A program made the position numbers and the translations under genes. A stretch of 64,000 bases of DNA from Bilifractor porci. Lineage in GTDB: Bacteria; Bacillota; Clostridia; Lachnospirales; Lachnospiraceae. The notes under the pieces are model-generated. The model was not told the DNA's origin. It worked only from the letters and a program-made list of their open reading frames with translations, and searched no databases. Positions 24,701-32,388 of the stretch are shown one piece after another. The DNA lies in NCBI RefSeq assembly GCF_009696005.1, contig NZ_VUMV01000008.1:62001-126000 (forward strand), given 5' to 3'. Each line of letters starts with the position of its first letter. Within the stretch, counting starts at the first letter, position 1.

Positions 24701-25978
24701 TCAGAAAATCGTTTCTTTGCCAAGCAGGAAATCCAGCACATTGATATGACGAATGCCGTTTTCATCCGTGAATGACGCCGGAATATCCCGACGCATGATG
24801 ACTTTCTCAAAGAAGTCATTCGTCAGTCGCAGAGAGTCCAGTTCACTGGTTGTCTTTTCTGTGTGAGACATTTCGTAGGCGGATTGGATATATACCTTTT
24901 TGTCTCCCTGGTTGACAACAAAATCAATTTCTTTTTGCACTTTCTGATCTTTTCGCCTGTCGAGGACAACTCCAACATCAACGGAATATCCCCGTATAAT
25001 CAGTTCATTGTACAGGATATTTTCCATGATATGACCAGGATCAAATTGCCGGAAATTAACTCGCGCATTACGGAGCCCGATATCTGTGTAATAATATTTG
25101 TTTGGATACTGAAAATATCGTTTTCCCTTGATATCCCAGCGCTTTGCTTCGCTGATCAGAAAGGCATTCTTCAGGTATTCCAGGTAACTTGAAACAGTTT
25201 TAGGGCTGATATTCGCTCTTTTTGTACTGTTCAGTATGTTTGCAATATTGGTAGGATTTGTCAGAGAACTGACAGATGACGCAAGAAAGTCCAGAATATC
25301 AGAAAGTACATCAGGGCGTTCAATTCCCTCACGCTCAATGATATTCTTGATATATACCTCATTAAAAAGCTGTGCTAAATAGTCTTTTCGCTGTCGGTCT
25401 TCCTTCAGATTCAGAAGGTATGGCATCCCCCCATAAAGCATATAGCGGTCAAATGCATCTCTTTTATCTCCGCCTGCAGCGGCAAAGAATTCCCGAAAAG
25501 AAAGAGGATATACATGGATCTGAGAAGAACGGCCGCGAAATTCTGTTACGATGTCGCTTGACAGCATTCTGGAATTGCTTCCTGTGACATACACATCAAG
25601 ATTTTTGTATCCTCGCAGCTCATTCAGCATGTCATAGATCGTTACCTGTTCACCGGGCAGATCCGAATCCGGGACGGGAACAGACATCTGAATTTCATCG
25701 ATAAAAAGATAGTACTGTTGTGCGCTGTTTTGTATCTTTGCCTCGACCATACTGCTGAGAGCAATCGGGCTGCGGTATTTTACATCTTTGCGTTTATCAA
25801 GTTCGATTGTAATGATGTTCTCGGCGCTCGTCCCCTGTGACAGCAGATAGTCACGAAACAGTTCGAATAAAAGAACGGACTTTCCGCACCGCCGGATCCC
25901 GGTAATAACTTTGATCTGGCCATCCCACATATAGGAAACAAGTTGGTGAAGATAAAGATCACGTTGTATCATCGGCAC
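24701..25978 (-). CDS. AAA ATPase with C-terminal DUF4143
   Basis: 425 residues. A P-loop GIRRCGKSVLLFELFRDYL lies near residue 26, a Walker B-like YYLFIDEIQM near residue 95 and sensor VYVTGSNSRML near residue 150. The C-terminal half, with REGIERPDVLSDILDFLASS and a PD-(D/E)xK-like EIDFVVNQGDKKVYIQ, is DUF4143. The family is widespread in anaerobes, often in many copies; the function is not established, with links to nuclease/defence or antitoxin roles suggested. It stands alone, with repeated motifs upstream. Confidence 0.88.
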   Translation of the reverse strand: MPMIQRDLYLHQLVSYMWDGQIKVITGIRRCGKSVLLFELFRDYLLSQGTSAENIITIELDKRKDVKYRSPIALSSMVEAKIQNSAQQYYLFIDEIQMSVPVPDSDLPGEQVTIYDMLNELRGYKNLDVYVTGSNSRMLSSDIVTEFRGRSSQIHVYPLSFREFFAAAGGDKRDAFDRYMLYGGMPYLLNLKEDRQRKDYLAQLFNEVYIKNIIEREGIERPDVLSDILDFLASSVSSLTNPTNIANILNSTKRANISPKTVSSYLEYLKNAFLISEAKRWDIKGKRYFQYPNKYYYTDIGLRNARVNFRQFDPGHIMENILYNELIIRGYSVDVGVVLDRRKDQKVQKEIDFVVNQGDKKVYIQSAYEMSHTEKTTSELDSLRLTNDFFEKVIMRRDIPASFTDENGIRHINVLDFLLGKETIF

Positions 25979-25987
25979 CTCCTGATA

Positions 25988-26082
25988 TTACGCACTTAGG
26001 ACGCAATCGTCTTAAGATCACAATAAAAGTATAACCCATTGAGTCCTGCGGTTCAACATGAAATTACGTACTTGGGACGTAA
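25988..26082. promoter_or_regulatory. Pair of 19-bp repeats upstream of the DUF4143 ATPase
   Basis: TTACGCACTTAGGACGCAA (25988-26006) and TTACGTACTTGGGACGTAA (26064-26082) match in 16 of 19 positions and share orientation. The second is a dyad, TTACGT-N7-ACGTAA. The first lies about 10 bases upstream of the ATPase start, the second about 86. They are good operator candidates, possibly for autoregulation. Confidence 0.5.
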
Positions 26083-26159
26083 GTGGCATAAGATAGCAGT
26101 CAAATATAACATCAGGGCGATCGAAGCCGACAGATATTGAACGTTCGTTTATCTTAAGA

Positions 26160-26185
26160 AAGCGCTCAATGTTAATTGAGCGCTT
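26160..26185. terminator. Hairpin in noncoding DNA
   Basis: AAGCGCTCAA and TTGAGCGCTT (10-bp perfect arms) flank a 6-base loop. There is no long T run on either side, so it may be an operator or a weak terminator. It lies in the 1.1-kb gap (25979-27105), which holds no intact gene. Confidence 0.45.
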
Positions 26186-26267
26186 ACGATTTACATCATT
26201 GGCACGTATTTTCCGCTGGAAAATTATCGTAATGACTATGTATGGCATTCTTACCGTTCGTTATTAT

Positions 26268-26411
26268 TTATAATTTGCTGGCAAGCTCTGTCATCTGCGC
26301 GGACAGTTCAAGAAGGCTCGCGCGGACGGAATCCCTGTCAAGCTCCCGCCCCAGAAGCAGATAGTCGGTACTGGCAGGGCTATGTAAGGTATCGGTATTC
26401 TGTTGTCTGAT
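26268..26411 (-). pseudogene. XRE regulator, C-terminal remnant
   Basis: The minus-strand frame reads DTLHSPASTDYLLLGRELDR and continues SLLELSAQMTELASKL to a stop. This aligns with the C-terminus of the intact XRE protein at 40419-40706 (YTLNASTDYLLLGRNPDRDQ, LLQVISQLSDIARNM). The DNA-binding N-terminus is absent and the frame is closed by TAG upstream. It is a leftover of a second regulator of the same family. Confidence 0.7.
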
Positions 26412-26744
26412 CTAATTCCGGCGTTCGCTATTAGAAATCTAATTTTCCCCGCGGGTCTCATCTAACGCAATTAGAAATCCGCCTGCAGAACATAAGGTGC
26501 TGCTCTTCCTTTTCCGCTTTCTTCCGGCGAAATCCATGCGTTATCCATAGAAAAACACAGATATACACCGGTAATCAGGGAACCTTAAGCCATTTTTAGC
26601 AGGTCGGCTGCTTCAGCCTGATTTTGCCCGTTAGAAAAACCGCCTGTTTTATTAGCAGTCCTCTAATCGAAAACCGAAAATATTAGATGAAATAAAAAAA
26701 GCATGGGAGAATTTCTATGAAATCTTCCACGCCTTTACGGGTAA

Positions 26745-26786
26745 CGTCCCTGATGTGATTCGAATACACGACCTTCCGCTTAGGAG
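26745..26786 (-). other. tRNA-Arg(CCU) 3' fragment, probable attachment site
   Basis: On the minus strand the sequence reads from an anticodon loop CTCCTAA through a variable region, T loop TTCGAAT and acceptor CAGGGAC plus discriminator G. It keeps tRNA spacing from position 32 to 73. The 5' half is missing: 75 bases upstream there is no GTCCCTG acceptor strand and no D arm, and the anticodon stem does not pair. The T stem has one A-C mismatch. It lies 320 bp from the integrase stop, as expected for an att site where an element recombined in the anticodon region. Confidence 0.5.
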
Positions 26787-26880
26787 CCACGGTCGGTGTT
26801 ATGCACCGAGGATCATATGTAGTCTTTCAAAGTCCCTGAAGGCCCGTAATCGCAAGTTATTTTTTTGTTATTGAGTGCAT

Positions 26881-26920
26881 TGGTGATCACCGGAAATCAT
26901 CCGAAATCATTGGTAATCAC
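26881..26920. repeat. Four tandem 10-bp units
   Basis: TGGTGATCAC, CGGAAATCAT, CCGAAATCAT and TGGTAATCAC lie head to tail with consensus nnGnnATCAy. A 10-bp period places each unit on the same helix face, typical of cooperative protein binding. The location is between the tRNA-like att fragment and the integrase, so an accessory recombination protein is a plausible ligand. Confidence 0.45.
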
Positions 26921-27050
26921 CTGGTGAAATTAGACGTTTTTTAGAAATTTCTAATAGTGTCGTTTACTGTGTTATGAGCACAGGACTTTTTTAGATCGGA
27001 TCCGACGGCATTGTTTCTGCCGTTTCAGTTATCTTCTTAGATGAAAAAGA

Positions 27051-27082
27051 CTTGCCTGATGCTTTAACATACGTCAGGCAAG
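27051..27082. terminator. Bidirectional terminator after the integrase
   Basis: CTTGCCTGA and TCAGGCAAG (9-bp perfect arms) flank a 14-base loop, with GTTTTTTT on the plus side and TCTTTTT on the minus side. It lies 24 bases downstream of the integrase stop. Confidence 0.8.
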
Positions 27083-27105
27083 CCCGTTTTTTTATGCAGT
27101 GATTT

Positions 27106-28505
27106 TTATTCGATTGTTCCGGCCAGCGCCTTCAGCAGCTTTGCCATCTCAGGATTCGTCAGGACCTTCATCAGCAGCTCCGCATCGATACCGGCTGACT
27201 GACCGGCCTGCTCGGCTGCGATCTGGCCCGGTGTCTTTTTCTGATAGAAGACATCCTCAAAGATCTGGGCGTTGTTTTTGCGGTCTTCATCCAGAATATG
27301 AGAGTACTGGTCCGTGACCATCTTGGCCTGCGCATGACCGGAATCGCCCTGTACAGATTTCACATCACCGCCGTTCAGCTTCAGCTTGTAGATAATACTT
27401 GAATGGCGGAGGCTGTGGAAGACTACCTTCGGCAGATTATTCTGCTCAATCAACTGATTAAAGAGCTCATTGATCCTTCCATGCTCCATCGGTGCTCCGA
27501 AAGGACCGGCAATTACCAGCTGATAGTCATGATACTCACTGCCAAGCTCCTCCTTTGTCATTTCCTGATCCCTTTTCCAACCGATCAGCATCTCAGCAAC
27601 TGTTCTGGGAAGATAGATTCTTCTCGTACTGGTGAGGGTCTTCGGCTTTTTAAGGACAAGTACCGTAGCTGTTCCGCTCGTATGCTCAGGAAACACGCAG
27701 AGAACATCTTTCTTCTCCAGCGTTTCCATCGTACTCTTCCTGACCCGCTGCAGCTCCTTATTGATAAAAATGGAAGCTTTTCCTTCCGCCAGGCTTTCTT
27801 CAGAAATATCCACACAGTCCCAGGTCAGGCCGAGCAGCTCACCAATTCGCAGTGAACAGGAAAATGCAAGATTGATTGCAAGCTTCAGGCGTTCATCTTC
27901 ACATACCTCAAGTGCATGGAACAATGTGTCAGCGTCCCAGATATCGCGTGTTTTTTCTCCACCTTCGGAACAGTTGCCAGCTGTGCAGGATTCTTTTCTA
28001 TCAGTTCCCACTTCATAGCCTGTGTAAAAGCACTGTTTAAGAGCTTATGTACTCTCCGCACTGTCCCCGGCGTAACAAAACTGTCTCTTTTCCCGGGTGT
28101 TTGCCGCTTCGTATATTGCTTATCCGTGCACCGGATGACCGCCTTTGTCTGCAGAAGAGACATATAGTATTTTTCCAGGACTCTCGGCGTCACTTCGGAA
28201 AGCTTCATCGGGCCGATAATGGGATTGATGTAGTTTTTGATCAGACCGGTACTGCCTTCGTACATGGACATGGACCAGGTGTTTTTGCCGTAGAGGGAAA
28301 CATATTCCCGAAGCAGCTCCTCGACCGTTTTGCATTTGGGAATCACAAGGCTGCCAAGTTCCTGTCTGTATTCAATTTCTGCCTTTCGCCGTTTGGCCTC
28401 TTCCTTCGTCTTAAAAGACTCCCATTTCTGCTTTCTCCTGCCGTCTTCAGAGTCGTAAAGATAGACGACATAGTACCGATTCTTCTTTTGAACAATTGAT
28501 GCCAT
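27106..28505 (-). pseudogene. int: Tyrosine recombinase (ICE/phage integrase), frameshifted
   Basis: The start at 28505 follows AAGGAGG. The first frame covers the AP2-like arm-binding domain (MASIVQKKNRYYVVYLYDSE) and the SAM-like core-binding domain to VPKVEKK. It then breaks at a run of six A (complement of 27951-27956). With seven A the frame would continue KKTRDIWDADTLFHALEV into the catalytic domain, which is intact: SLRIGELLGL (Arg), HSLRHSS, GHAQAKMVTDQYSHI (Tyr). Full length would be about 466 residues. A homopolymer sequencing or assembly error is possible. It ends beside the tRNA-like att fragment. Confidence 0.85.
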
Positions 28506-28520
28506 ATTTCCTGCACCTCC

Positions 28521-29186
28521 TTATGATTCCGCAAAGCGCTTCTGCTGCTCAAGCCACCAGGAAATATTTTCTCTGCGGATTATATAGCTGGCGCCGTACT
28601 TCTTCGCTGCGAGCTTCCCTTCCCGGATCAGCCGCCGGACCTCATCGGGTGTAAGATCCATAAGAACTGCCGTTTCCCGGACGTTATAGCTGGGCTTGTC
28701 CGGATCGACCTCAAGACGCGGAGCTTCCTTTTTCTTTTCTGCCATCCGAATCTCTTCCAGTTCTTCCGGCGTCCGATCCGACAGCTTCCGGTATTTTGAC
28801 TGCCCTGCATACCACCGCTCGAAGCTCTCACGTGTGATCCTTTTCTTATCCGCAATGATCACAAAGTCAAACGCATCCCGATTCTCCTTCCTTTCAAGGA
28901 TGTTGTAGACTTCATCCCTCTCGATATAGAGCTCCTTTGCCATTTCCGGCATCGTCAGGGTCTCTGCCTCAAGCGCAGCATCCTTCTCACGGTCTTTCTG
29001 TGTCCGGTGCTTGTTCTGGGATGCATACCATTTCTCAAAGCTTTCGATCACGACCCTCATCTTTCCATTCACCATGATCGTCTCGAAGCAGTTCTTATGT
29101 ACCAGCCAGTAGGGTTCCGTCTTCCCGAGGCCCAGCATTTTCCCCATCTCTGCGACAGACATTGTGGTTTTCTTTTCATCCGGCAT
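28521..29186 (-). CDS. Protein with three excisionase-like HTH modules
   Basis: 221 residues; AGGAGG precedes the ATG. Three HTH_17/MerR-like modules can be seen: MSVAEMGKMLGLGKTEPYWLVHKN..VVIESFEKWYASQNKHR (8-60), TMPEMAKELYIERDEVYNILERKEN..ITRESFERWYAGQSKYR (78-133) and NVRETAVLMDLTPDEVRRLIREGKL..IIRRENISWWLEQQKRF (168-218). The ends 'SFEKWYASQNKHR' and 'SFERWYAGQSKYR' show duplication. Single modules of this type act as excisionases; a triple form directly upstream of int could control excision or bind several att-arm sites. Confidence 0.8.
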   Translation of the reverse strand: MPDEKKTTMSVAEMGKMLGLGKTEPYWLVHKNCFETIMVNGKMRVVIESFEKWYASQNKHRTQKDREKDAALEAETLTMPEMAKELYIERDEVYNILERKENRDAFDFVIIADKKRITRESFERWYAGQSKYRKLSDRTPEELEEIRMAEKKKEAPRLEVDPDKPSYNVRETAVLMDLTPDEVRRLIREGKLAAKKYGASYIIRRENISWWLEQQKRFAES

Positions 29187-29208
29187 TTTCAGTTCCTCCT
29201 CTCAAAGA

Positions 29209-29236
29209 TATATCCAGGTCGCACGGCCTGGATATA
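29209..29236. terminator. Inverted repeat between regulators
   Basis: TATATCCAGG and CCTGGATATA (10-bp perfect arms) with an 8-base loop lie just upstream of the triple-HTH gene, in the 124-bp gap to the excisionase-like gene. They could be an operator for these DNA-binding proteins; the lack of a T run argues against simple termination. Confidence 0.45.
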
Positions 29237-29310
29237 ACCTATCAACCCTTCTTCGGAATTGTTAGGATGTCGATTCCGCTGTTTTGCCGAAACGAGATCC
29301 TTGACAGATT

Positions 29311-29568
29311 TCAGGCAGTATGATTCAGCCATTCATCAAAACTTTTCCTCGAGATCCGGTAACCGGAACGGCCGACCCTGATCCATCGGAATTCCTTTTT
29401 CTTCAGAAGGTTGTAAACGCTTCTCTTGCTGATCATCAGGATAGCCTCCAGATCCTCCACTGTATAACAACGGTTTTCCGGAACGCTACCCGCCTCATCC
29501 GCATTTACTTCAAAATCTGTGTTATCCTGCTTTACTATTTCCTTCTCATCTATTCTCATCTCGTCCAT
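29311..29568 (-). CDS. Excisionase-like HTH protein
   Basis: 85 residues from the ATG at 29568, with GAGGAGG upstream. An acidic N-terminus is followed by a single HTH_17 module, YTVEDLEAILMISKRSVYNLLKKKEFRWIRVGRSGYRISRKSFDEWL (residues 35-85). This is the usual form of an Xis or DNA-binding adaptor in integrative elements. Its neighbours are the triple-HTH protein and integrase downstream. Confidence 0.85.
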   Translation of the reverse strand: MDEMRIDEKEIVKQDNTDFEVNADEAGSVPENRCYTVEDLEAILMISKRSVYNLLKKKEFRWIRVGRSGYRISRKSFDEWLNHTA

Positions 29569-29595
29569 TGTCGTCCTCCTCATCCATATCGTTTT

Positions 29596-29988
29596 TTACG
29601 GCGCTTCGACCGTCTCCGGGATATACATCCCCAGGCTGATCTTCAGGTAATCATCAATCTCTCTGAGCTGTTCCTTCGTCAGCTTTCCGAGATAGCCTTT
29701 GATCCGGCTCTTGTCGATTGTCTTGATCTGCTCGAACTCGACCATCGAGGGAGCCGCAAGCGCACGGTTGTTTTTGATCAGATAATGGGTCGGCTGGTTC
29801 AGCTTCTTGATCTGCGTCGTCATCGGCGCCACGATCAGGGTGGGGCAGTAGAAGTTTCCGTCATTATTCTGCAGAACCAGAACCGGCCGCGTGCCTCCCT
29901 GCTCCGATCCCGTGAAAGGATTCAGGTTCGCCAGGTAAATATCGCCTCTCCGGAAGAACCATCCGGGTCTTAATTCTCTTGTCCTCAT
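29596..29988 (-). CDS. PemK/MazF-family toxin
   Basis: 130 residues. The fold is recognisable from FRRGDIYLANLNPFTGSEQGGTRPVLVLQNNDGN (residues 11-44), with the conserved RGDIY and GSEQGG(T/I)RPVLV motifs, and VAPMTTQIKK; MazF enzymes cut mRNA at short motifs. No MazE-type antitoxin is adjacent (flanked by an excisionase-like gene and a ParB-like gene), though such unpaired PemK genes are common in clostridial elements. GGAGGG precedes the ATG. May stabilise the element. Confidence 0.85.
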   Translation of the reverse strand: MRTRELRPGWFFRRGDIYLANLNPFTGSEQGGTRPVLVLQNNDGNFYCPTLIVAPMTTQIKKLNQPTHYLIKNNRALAAPSMVEFEQIKTIDKSRIKGYLGKLTKEQLREIDDYLKISLGMYIPETVEAP

Positions 29989-30003
29989 GAGCTGTCCCTC
30001 CGA

Positions 30004-30781
30004 TCAGTATTTCTGGGGAAGCACATTCTTCCTGCTGCTTCCGTTGTACATGAGCCATACCTGGTTCAGATATTTCTTGTAACCGGCCAGATTCAGGCCG
30101 CTTGCCTTTCCTTCCCTGTAAATGTGAAGCGGATCATATCGCTTCAGTCGGCTGACCAGCCGCTTCGGATCATATTCGTCATGGTAAAGATCCACAAAAG
30201 CAGATATTCCCTGCACATTCTCCCTTCGGAATGAATCCGGCGCTCCGTTCCAGGCATCCAGGATGACCTGCAGCATCTCCATGTATCGCTCCGCTCCAAG
30301 CTTCTGAAAAGCAGTGTAAGCAGTGCTGATACAGGGAAGCCTTTTCTTGCCTTTGTCTTGACCGTAATCCAGGCGGAGGCCGACTGCTTCAGTCGCATCC
30401 TTGAACTGGATTGCTTCCGGATCTCCTCCGAAGATTCTTGCCCGGATCTTCACACCGGCGGAAAGCTTTGCCGAAGCGCCCGTCTGCTGTGCGAAAAGAA
30501 GCGCCTCATCCTTATCCGACATTCCGAAATATACTTTGCAACGTACTTTAAGGTCCTGGTTGTCATTGCGGAGCTTTCTGGCAGCGATGGTGTGCTGGCC
30601 GTCGAATACGTAATAGTGGCCGCCGCGATAGCTGACCTTCGGCTCGTTAGCAATGCGTTCATCAAAAGCTTTAGCGTCGGACCCTGTCCGGGCTTAATTC
30701 TCTCTGATAGGTTTCCCGCGGGATCTCCAGCTGCGCCGTATTAAGATCCATGACCTTATAAGTATATTTATTTGTTTTCAT
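30004..30781 (-). pseudogene. ParB-like nuclease-domain (DUF6551-type) protein, frameshifted
   Basis: Start at 30781 with AAGGAG upstream: MKTNKYTYKVMDLNTAQLEI then PRETYQRELSPDRVR. The frame then hits TAA near 30682. In another frame the protein resumes KAFDERIANEPKVSYRGGHYYVFDGQHT (ParB-type catalytic core) and runs intact to the stop at 30004. One small indel separates the two parts. An internal ATG at 30522 could give 172 residues without the ParB core. The start overlaps the next ParB gene by 14 bases. Confidence 0.75.
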
Positions 30782-31778
30782 CGGTGTCTCCTTTCCATAA
30801 CTTTCCTTTTCTGATTTCTTTCAGATATTCGATACCTTCGGTAGCAAGGTCTTTGATCTGACGCTTTCCGTCCCGGCTTCTGACCGGACCTGCATATGCC
30901 TCCTTACAGAAGTTCCAGCGGAAGATCATGTCCTGCATAGCACTGTTCATTTCGTAGATCATGTCCTCGACCGTGCCGATGGCCTGTCCTTCGGAATGGT
31001 TCATGCTCTCGGCCAGCGCCAGGATTTCACTCTTTTTCGGGATCCGGACCGGCGTGTCATCCACTTCCGATTCCTGTTCTTCAAAGTCTTCATCGTCGAT
31101 TTCTTCCGGTTCTTCAGTTTTCTCCGGTTTTGCTCTTGGTAACCGGAGCTGCTTGGCAAGTTCTACTCTGTCCTCCGGCGCGGCACGGGCAATGGCTGCA
31201 ACAACATCACGCTTCGCTTTCAGAGATCCTGAAAGGATTTCTGTTCTGATTCCCGGAACTGCCGCTTCCGCAGCGTCAACTCCCTTAGCAAAACGTTCCG
31301 CATTTTCTACAAAGCTTCTGCTGGTGTTTGTTTCTGCAGCGATTTTTTCGCTTGTTCTTTCCGGCAACCGTAAGTCTTCTCCCGAAAGACTTACGGTGAA
31401 TTGACCTGTTTCTGCATCGCGTTCTGTATAATGGCCTCCATGCGAAGCTTTCTCAGCTTCATACCGTTTGCCAATCAGATATCGCCGCTGCTCTGGCGTT
31501 AAGTTCCTCCGGCCAAGCTGGTTATTACAGATCCAGGCAATGGCTTCATATTTATCTAAAAAGTCCTTGGGATAAGTCTTGAATGGAATCTCCGGATGTT
31601 TCTTAAGAATCCAGTATCTGTTGTGTCCATCCAGAATCGTGTTATTCCAGACAATCAGAGAATCCAGTACCTCTCCATCTGCAATGATGTTCTGCTCAAG
31701 AAGTGAAAATTCATCCTCTGTCAGCGGAGGGATCTTTTCCTCGAACTCCGGATCGATCTTTAAATCATTCAGATCCAT
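30768..31778 (-). CDS. ParB/Sulfiredoxin-fold plasmid-partition-like protein
   Basis: 336 residues from the ATG at 31778, chosen because GGAGGTGCAC precedes it. The N-terminal ParB-like domain has ADGEVLDSLIVWNNTILDGHNRYWILKKH (the GHNR signature), then a DNA-binding middle (SEKIAAETNTSRSFVENAERF), an acidic linker (EEPEEIDDEDFEEQESEVDD) and a charged C-terminal domain. Such proteins occur in integrative elements near replication or partition genes. The structured element B ends about 70 bases upstream of its start. Confidence 0.85.
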   Translation of the reverse strand: MDLNDLKIDPEFEEKIPPLTEDEFSLLEQNIIADGEVLDSLIVWNNTILDGHNRYWILKKHPEIPFKTYPKDFLDKYEAIAWICNNQLGRRNLTPEQRRYLIGKRYEAEKASHGGHYTERDAETGQFTVSLSGEDLRLPERTSEKIAAETNTSRSFVENAERFAKGVDAAEAAVPGIRTEILSGSLKAKRDVVAAIARAAPEDRVELAKQLRLPRAKPEKTEEPEEIDDEDFEEQESEVDDTPVRIPKKSEILALAESMNHSEGQAIGTVEDMIYEMNSAMQDMIFRWNFCKEAYAGPVRSRDGKRQIKDLATEGIEYLKEIRKGKLWKGDTDENK

Positions 31779-31847
31779 GTGCACCTCCATTTCCGTGCGC
31801 GGTGCGTGAGACGCCCTAGTCCGCGGTGCGCGCGCGACACTTTTTCC

Positions 31848-32258
31848 TATGTACCGACAGGCCGTTTTCACAGCCCGCCCTACATATCTTCAAAGCCATA
31901 AGGCTTAAAAATCGTTGTATGCTCTTTCCGTATTTGTCCCCGACGCCCCCGGAAAATAAGGGAATACATTCAGACGTCCGGCAGCTTACCGGATCCATGG
32001 GAATCTAACCCCTCCGTGGTTCTCACCGAGCCGCCCGGAATCCCGGACGGAAGTCTCATTATCCTGTGACGTCTCAATGCTGCGCAGGGAGCTGCCCTGC
32101 GTTCATCACCGGCCTACCGTTTCCTCCCTCAGCGGGAGATTATTGCATTTGCCGTGAACGTCGCTCTTCGTCACAGGGTCGTGTCTGAAGAATGCTATGC
32201 AGTTGTCATGGTGCGATCTGTGTAACAACCCATGTGGCTGTTACAATGTAAAGTTTAG
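31848..32258 (-). ncRNA. Candidate structured RNA, copy B
   Basis: Second copy of the element at 11844-12252. Conserved blocks are at 31929, 32004-32031 and 32169. Hairpins replacing those of copy A: AAGCC/GGCTT (around 31892), CCGG/CCGG (around 31978-31992), GCAGGG/CCCTGC (around 32083-32103) and the outer TATGTA/TACATA stem (31848-31886). Stem sequences differ from copy A while pairing is kept. On the minus strand it ends about 70 bases before the ParB-like gene, so it could be its leader or an independent RNA. No protein frame spans the conserved blocks. Confidence 0.65.
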
Positions 32259-32333
32259 AAGAAAAAAGGGATTGTTTTTAGGAAGGGATGCGTCACATTC
32301 ATGTGATGGCGCACGTCACACAGATGTGCATTC

Positions 32334-32370
32334 GAGCAAAAAGAAAAGCGCCTGCATTCCTGCAAGCGCT
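32334..32370 (-). terminator. Terminator of the RloAB operon
   Basis: On the minus strand an AGCGCTTGCA stem, loop GGAA and complementary TGCAGGCGCT are followed by TTTTCTTTTT (32347-32370). It lies 19 bases after the rloB-like stop. Confidence 0.75.
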
Positions 32371-32388
32371 AAATAGCAACTTTGTTTT

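Larger units (their letters stand above)
26405..26955. repeat. Cluster of ATTAGA/TCTAAT motifs near the attachment site
   Basis: The hexamer ATTAGA or its complement occurs repeatedly here: 26411, the dyad ATTAGA-AA-TCTAAT at 26430-26443, 26470, one near 26690, 26929, and TTAGAAATTTCTAA (perfect palindrome) at 26941-26954. Partial copies (TTAGAAA, CTAATCG) lie between. The cluster flanks the tRNA-like fragment and lies before the integrase, the expected position of arm-type integrase or excisionase sites. No ORF is supported. Confidence 0.4.

Noticed and set aside
26018-26248. 76-codon minus-strand frame in the gap after the DUF4143 gene
   Set aside because: Spans the second 19-bp repeat and the 26160 hairpin, lacks a ribosome binding site and has no recognisable fold.
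26700-26860. A complete tRNA gene at the attachment site
   Set aside because: Only positions 32-73 fit; no acceptor 5' strand or D arm exists upstream and the anticodon stem is unpaired. Recorded as a fragment instead.
31816-32240. T-box, cobalamin or other riboswitch in structured element B
   Set aside because: None of the hallmark motifs (T-box GGGTGGTACCGCG, B12 box GCCACTG, TPP CTGAGA pair) occur in the conserved positions.
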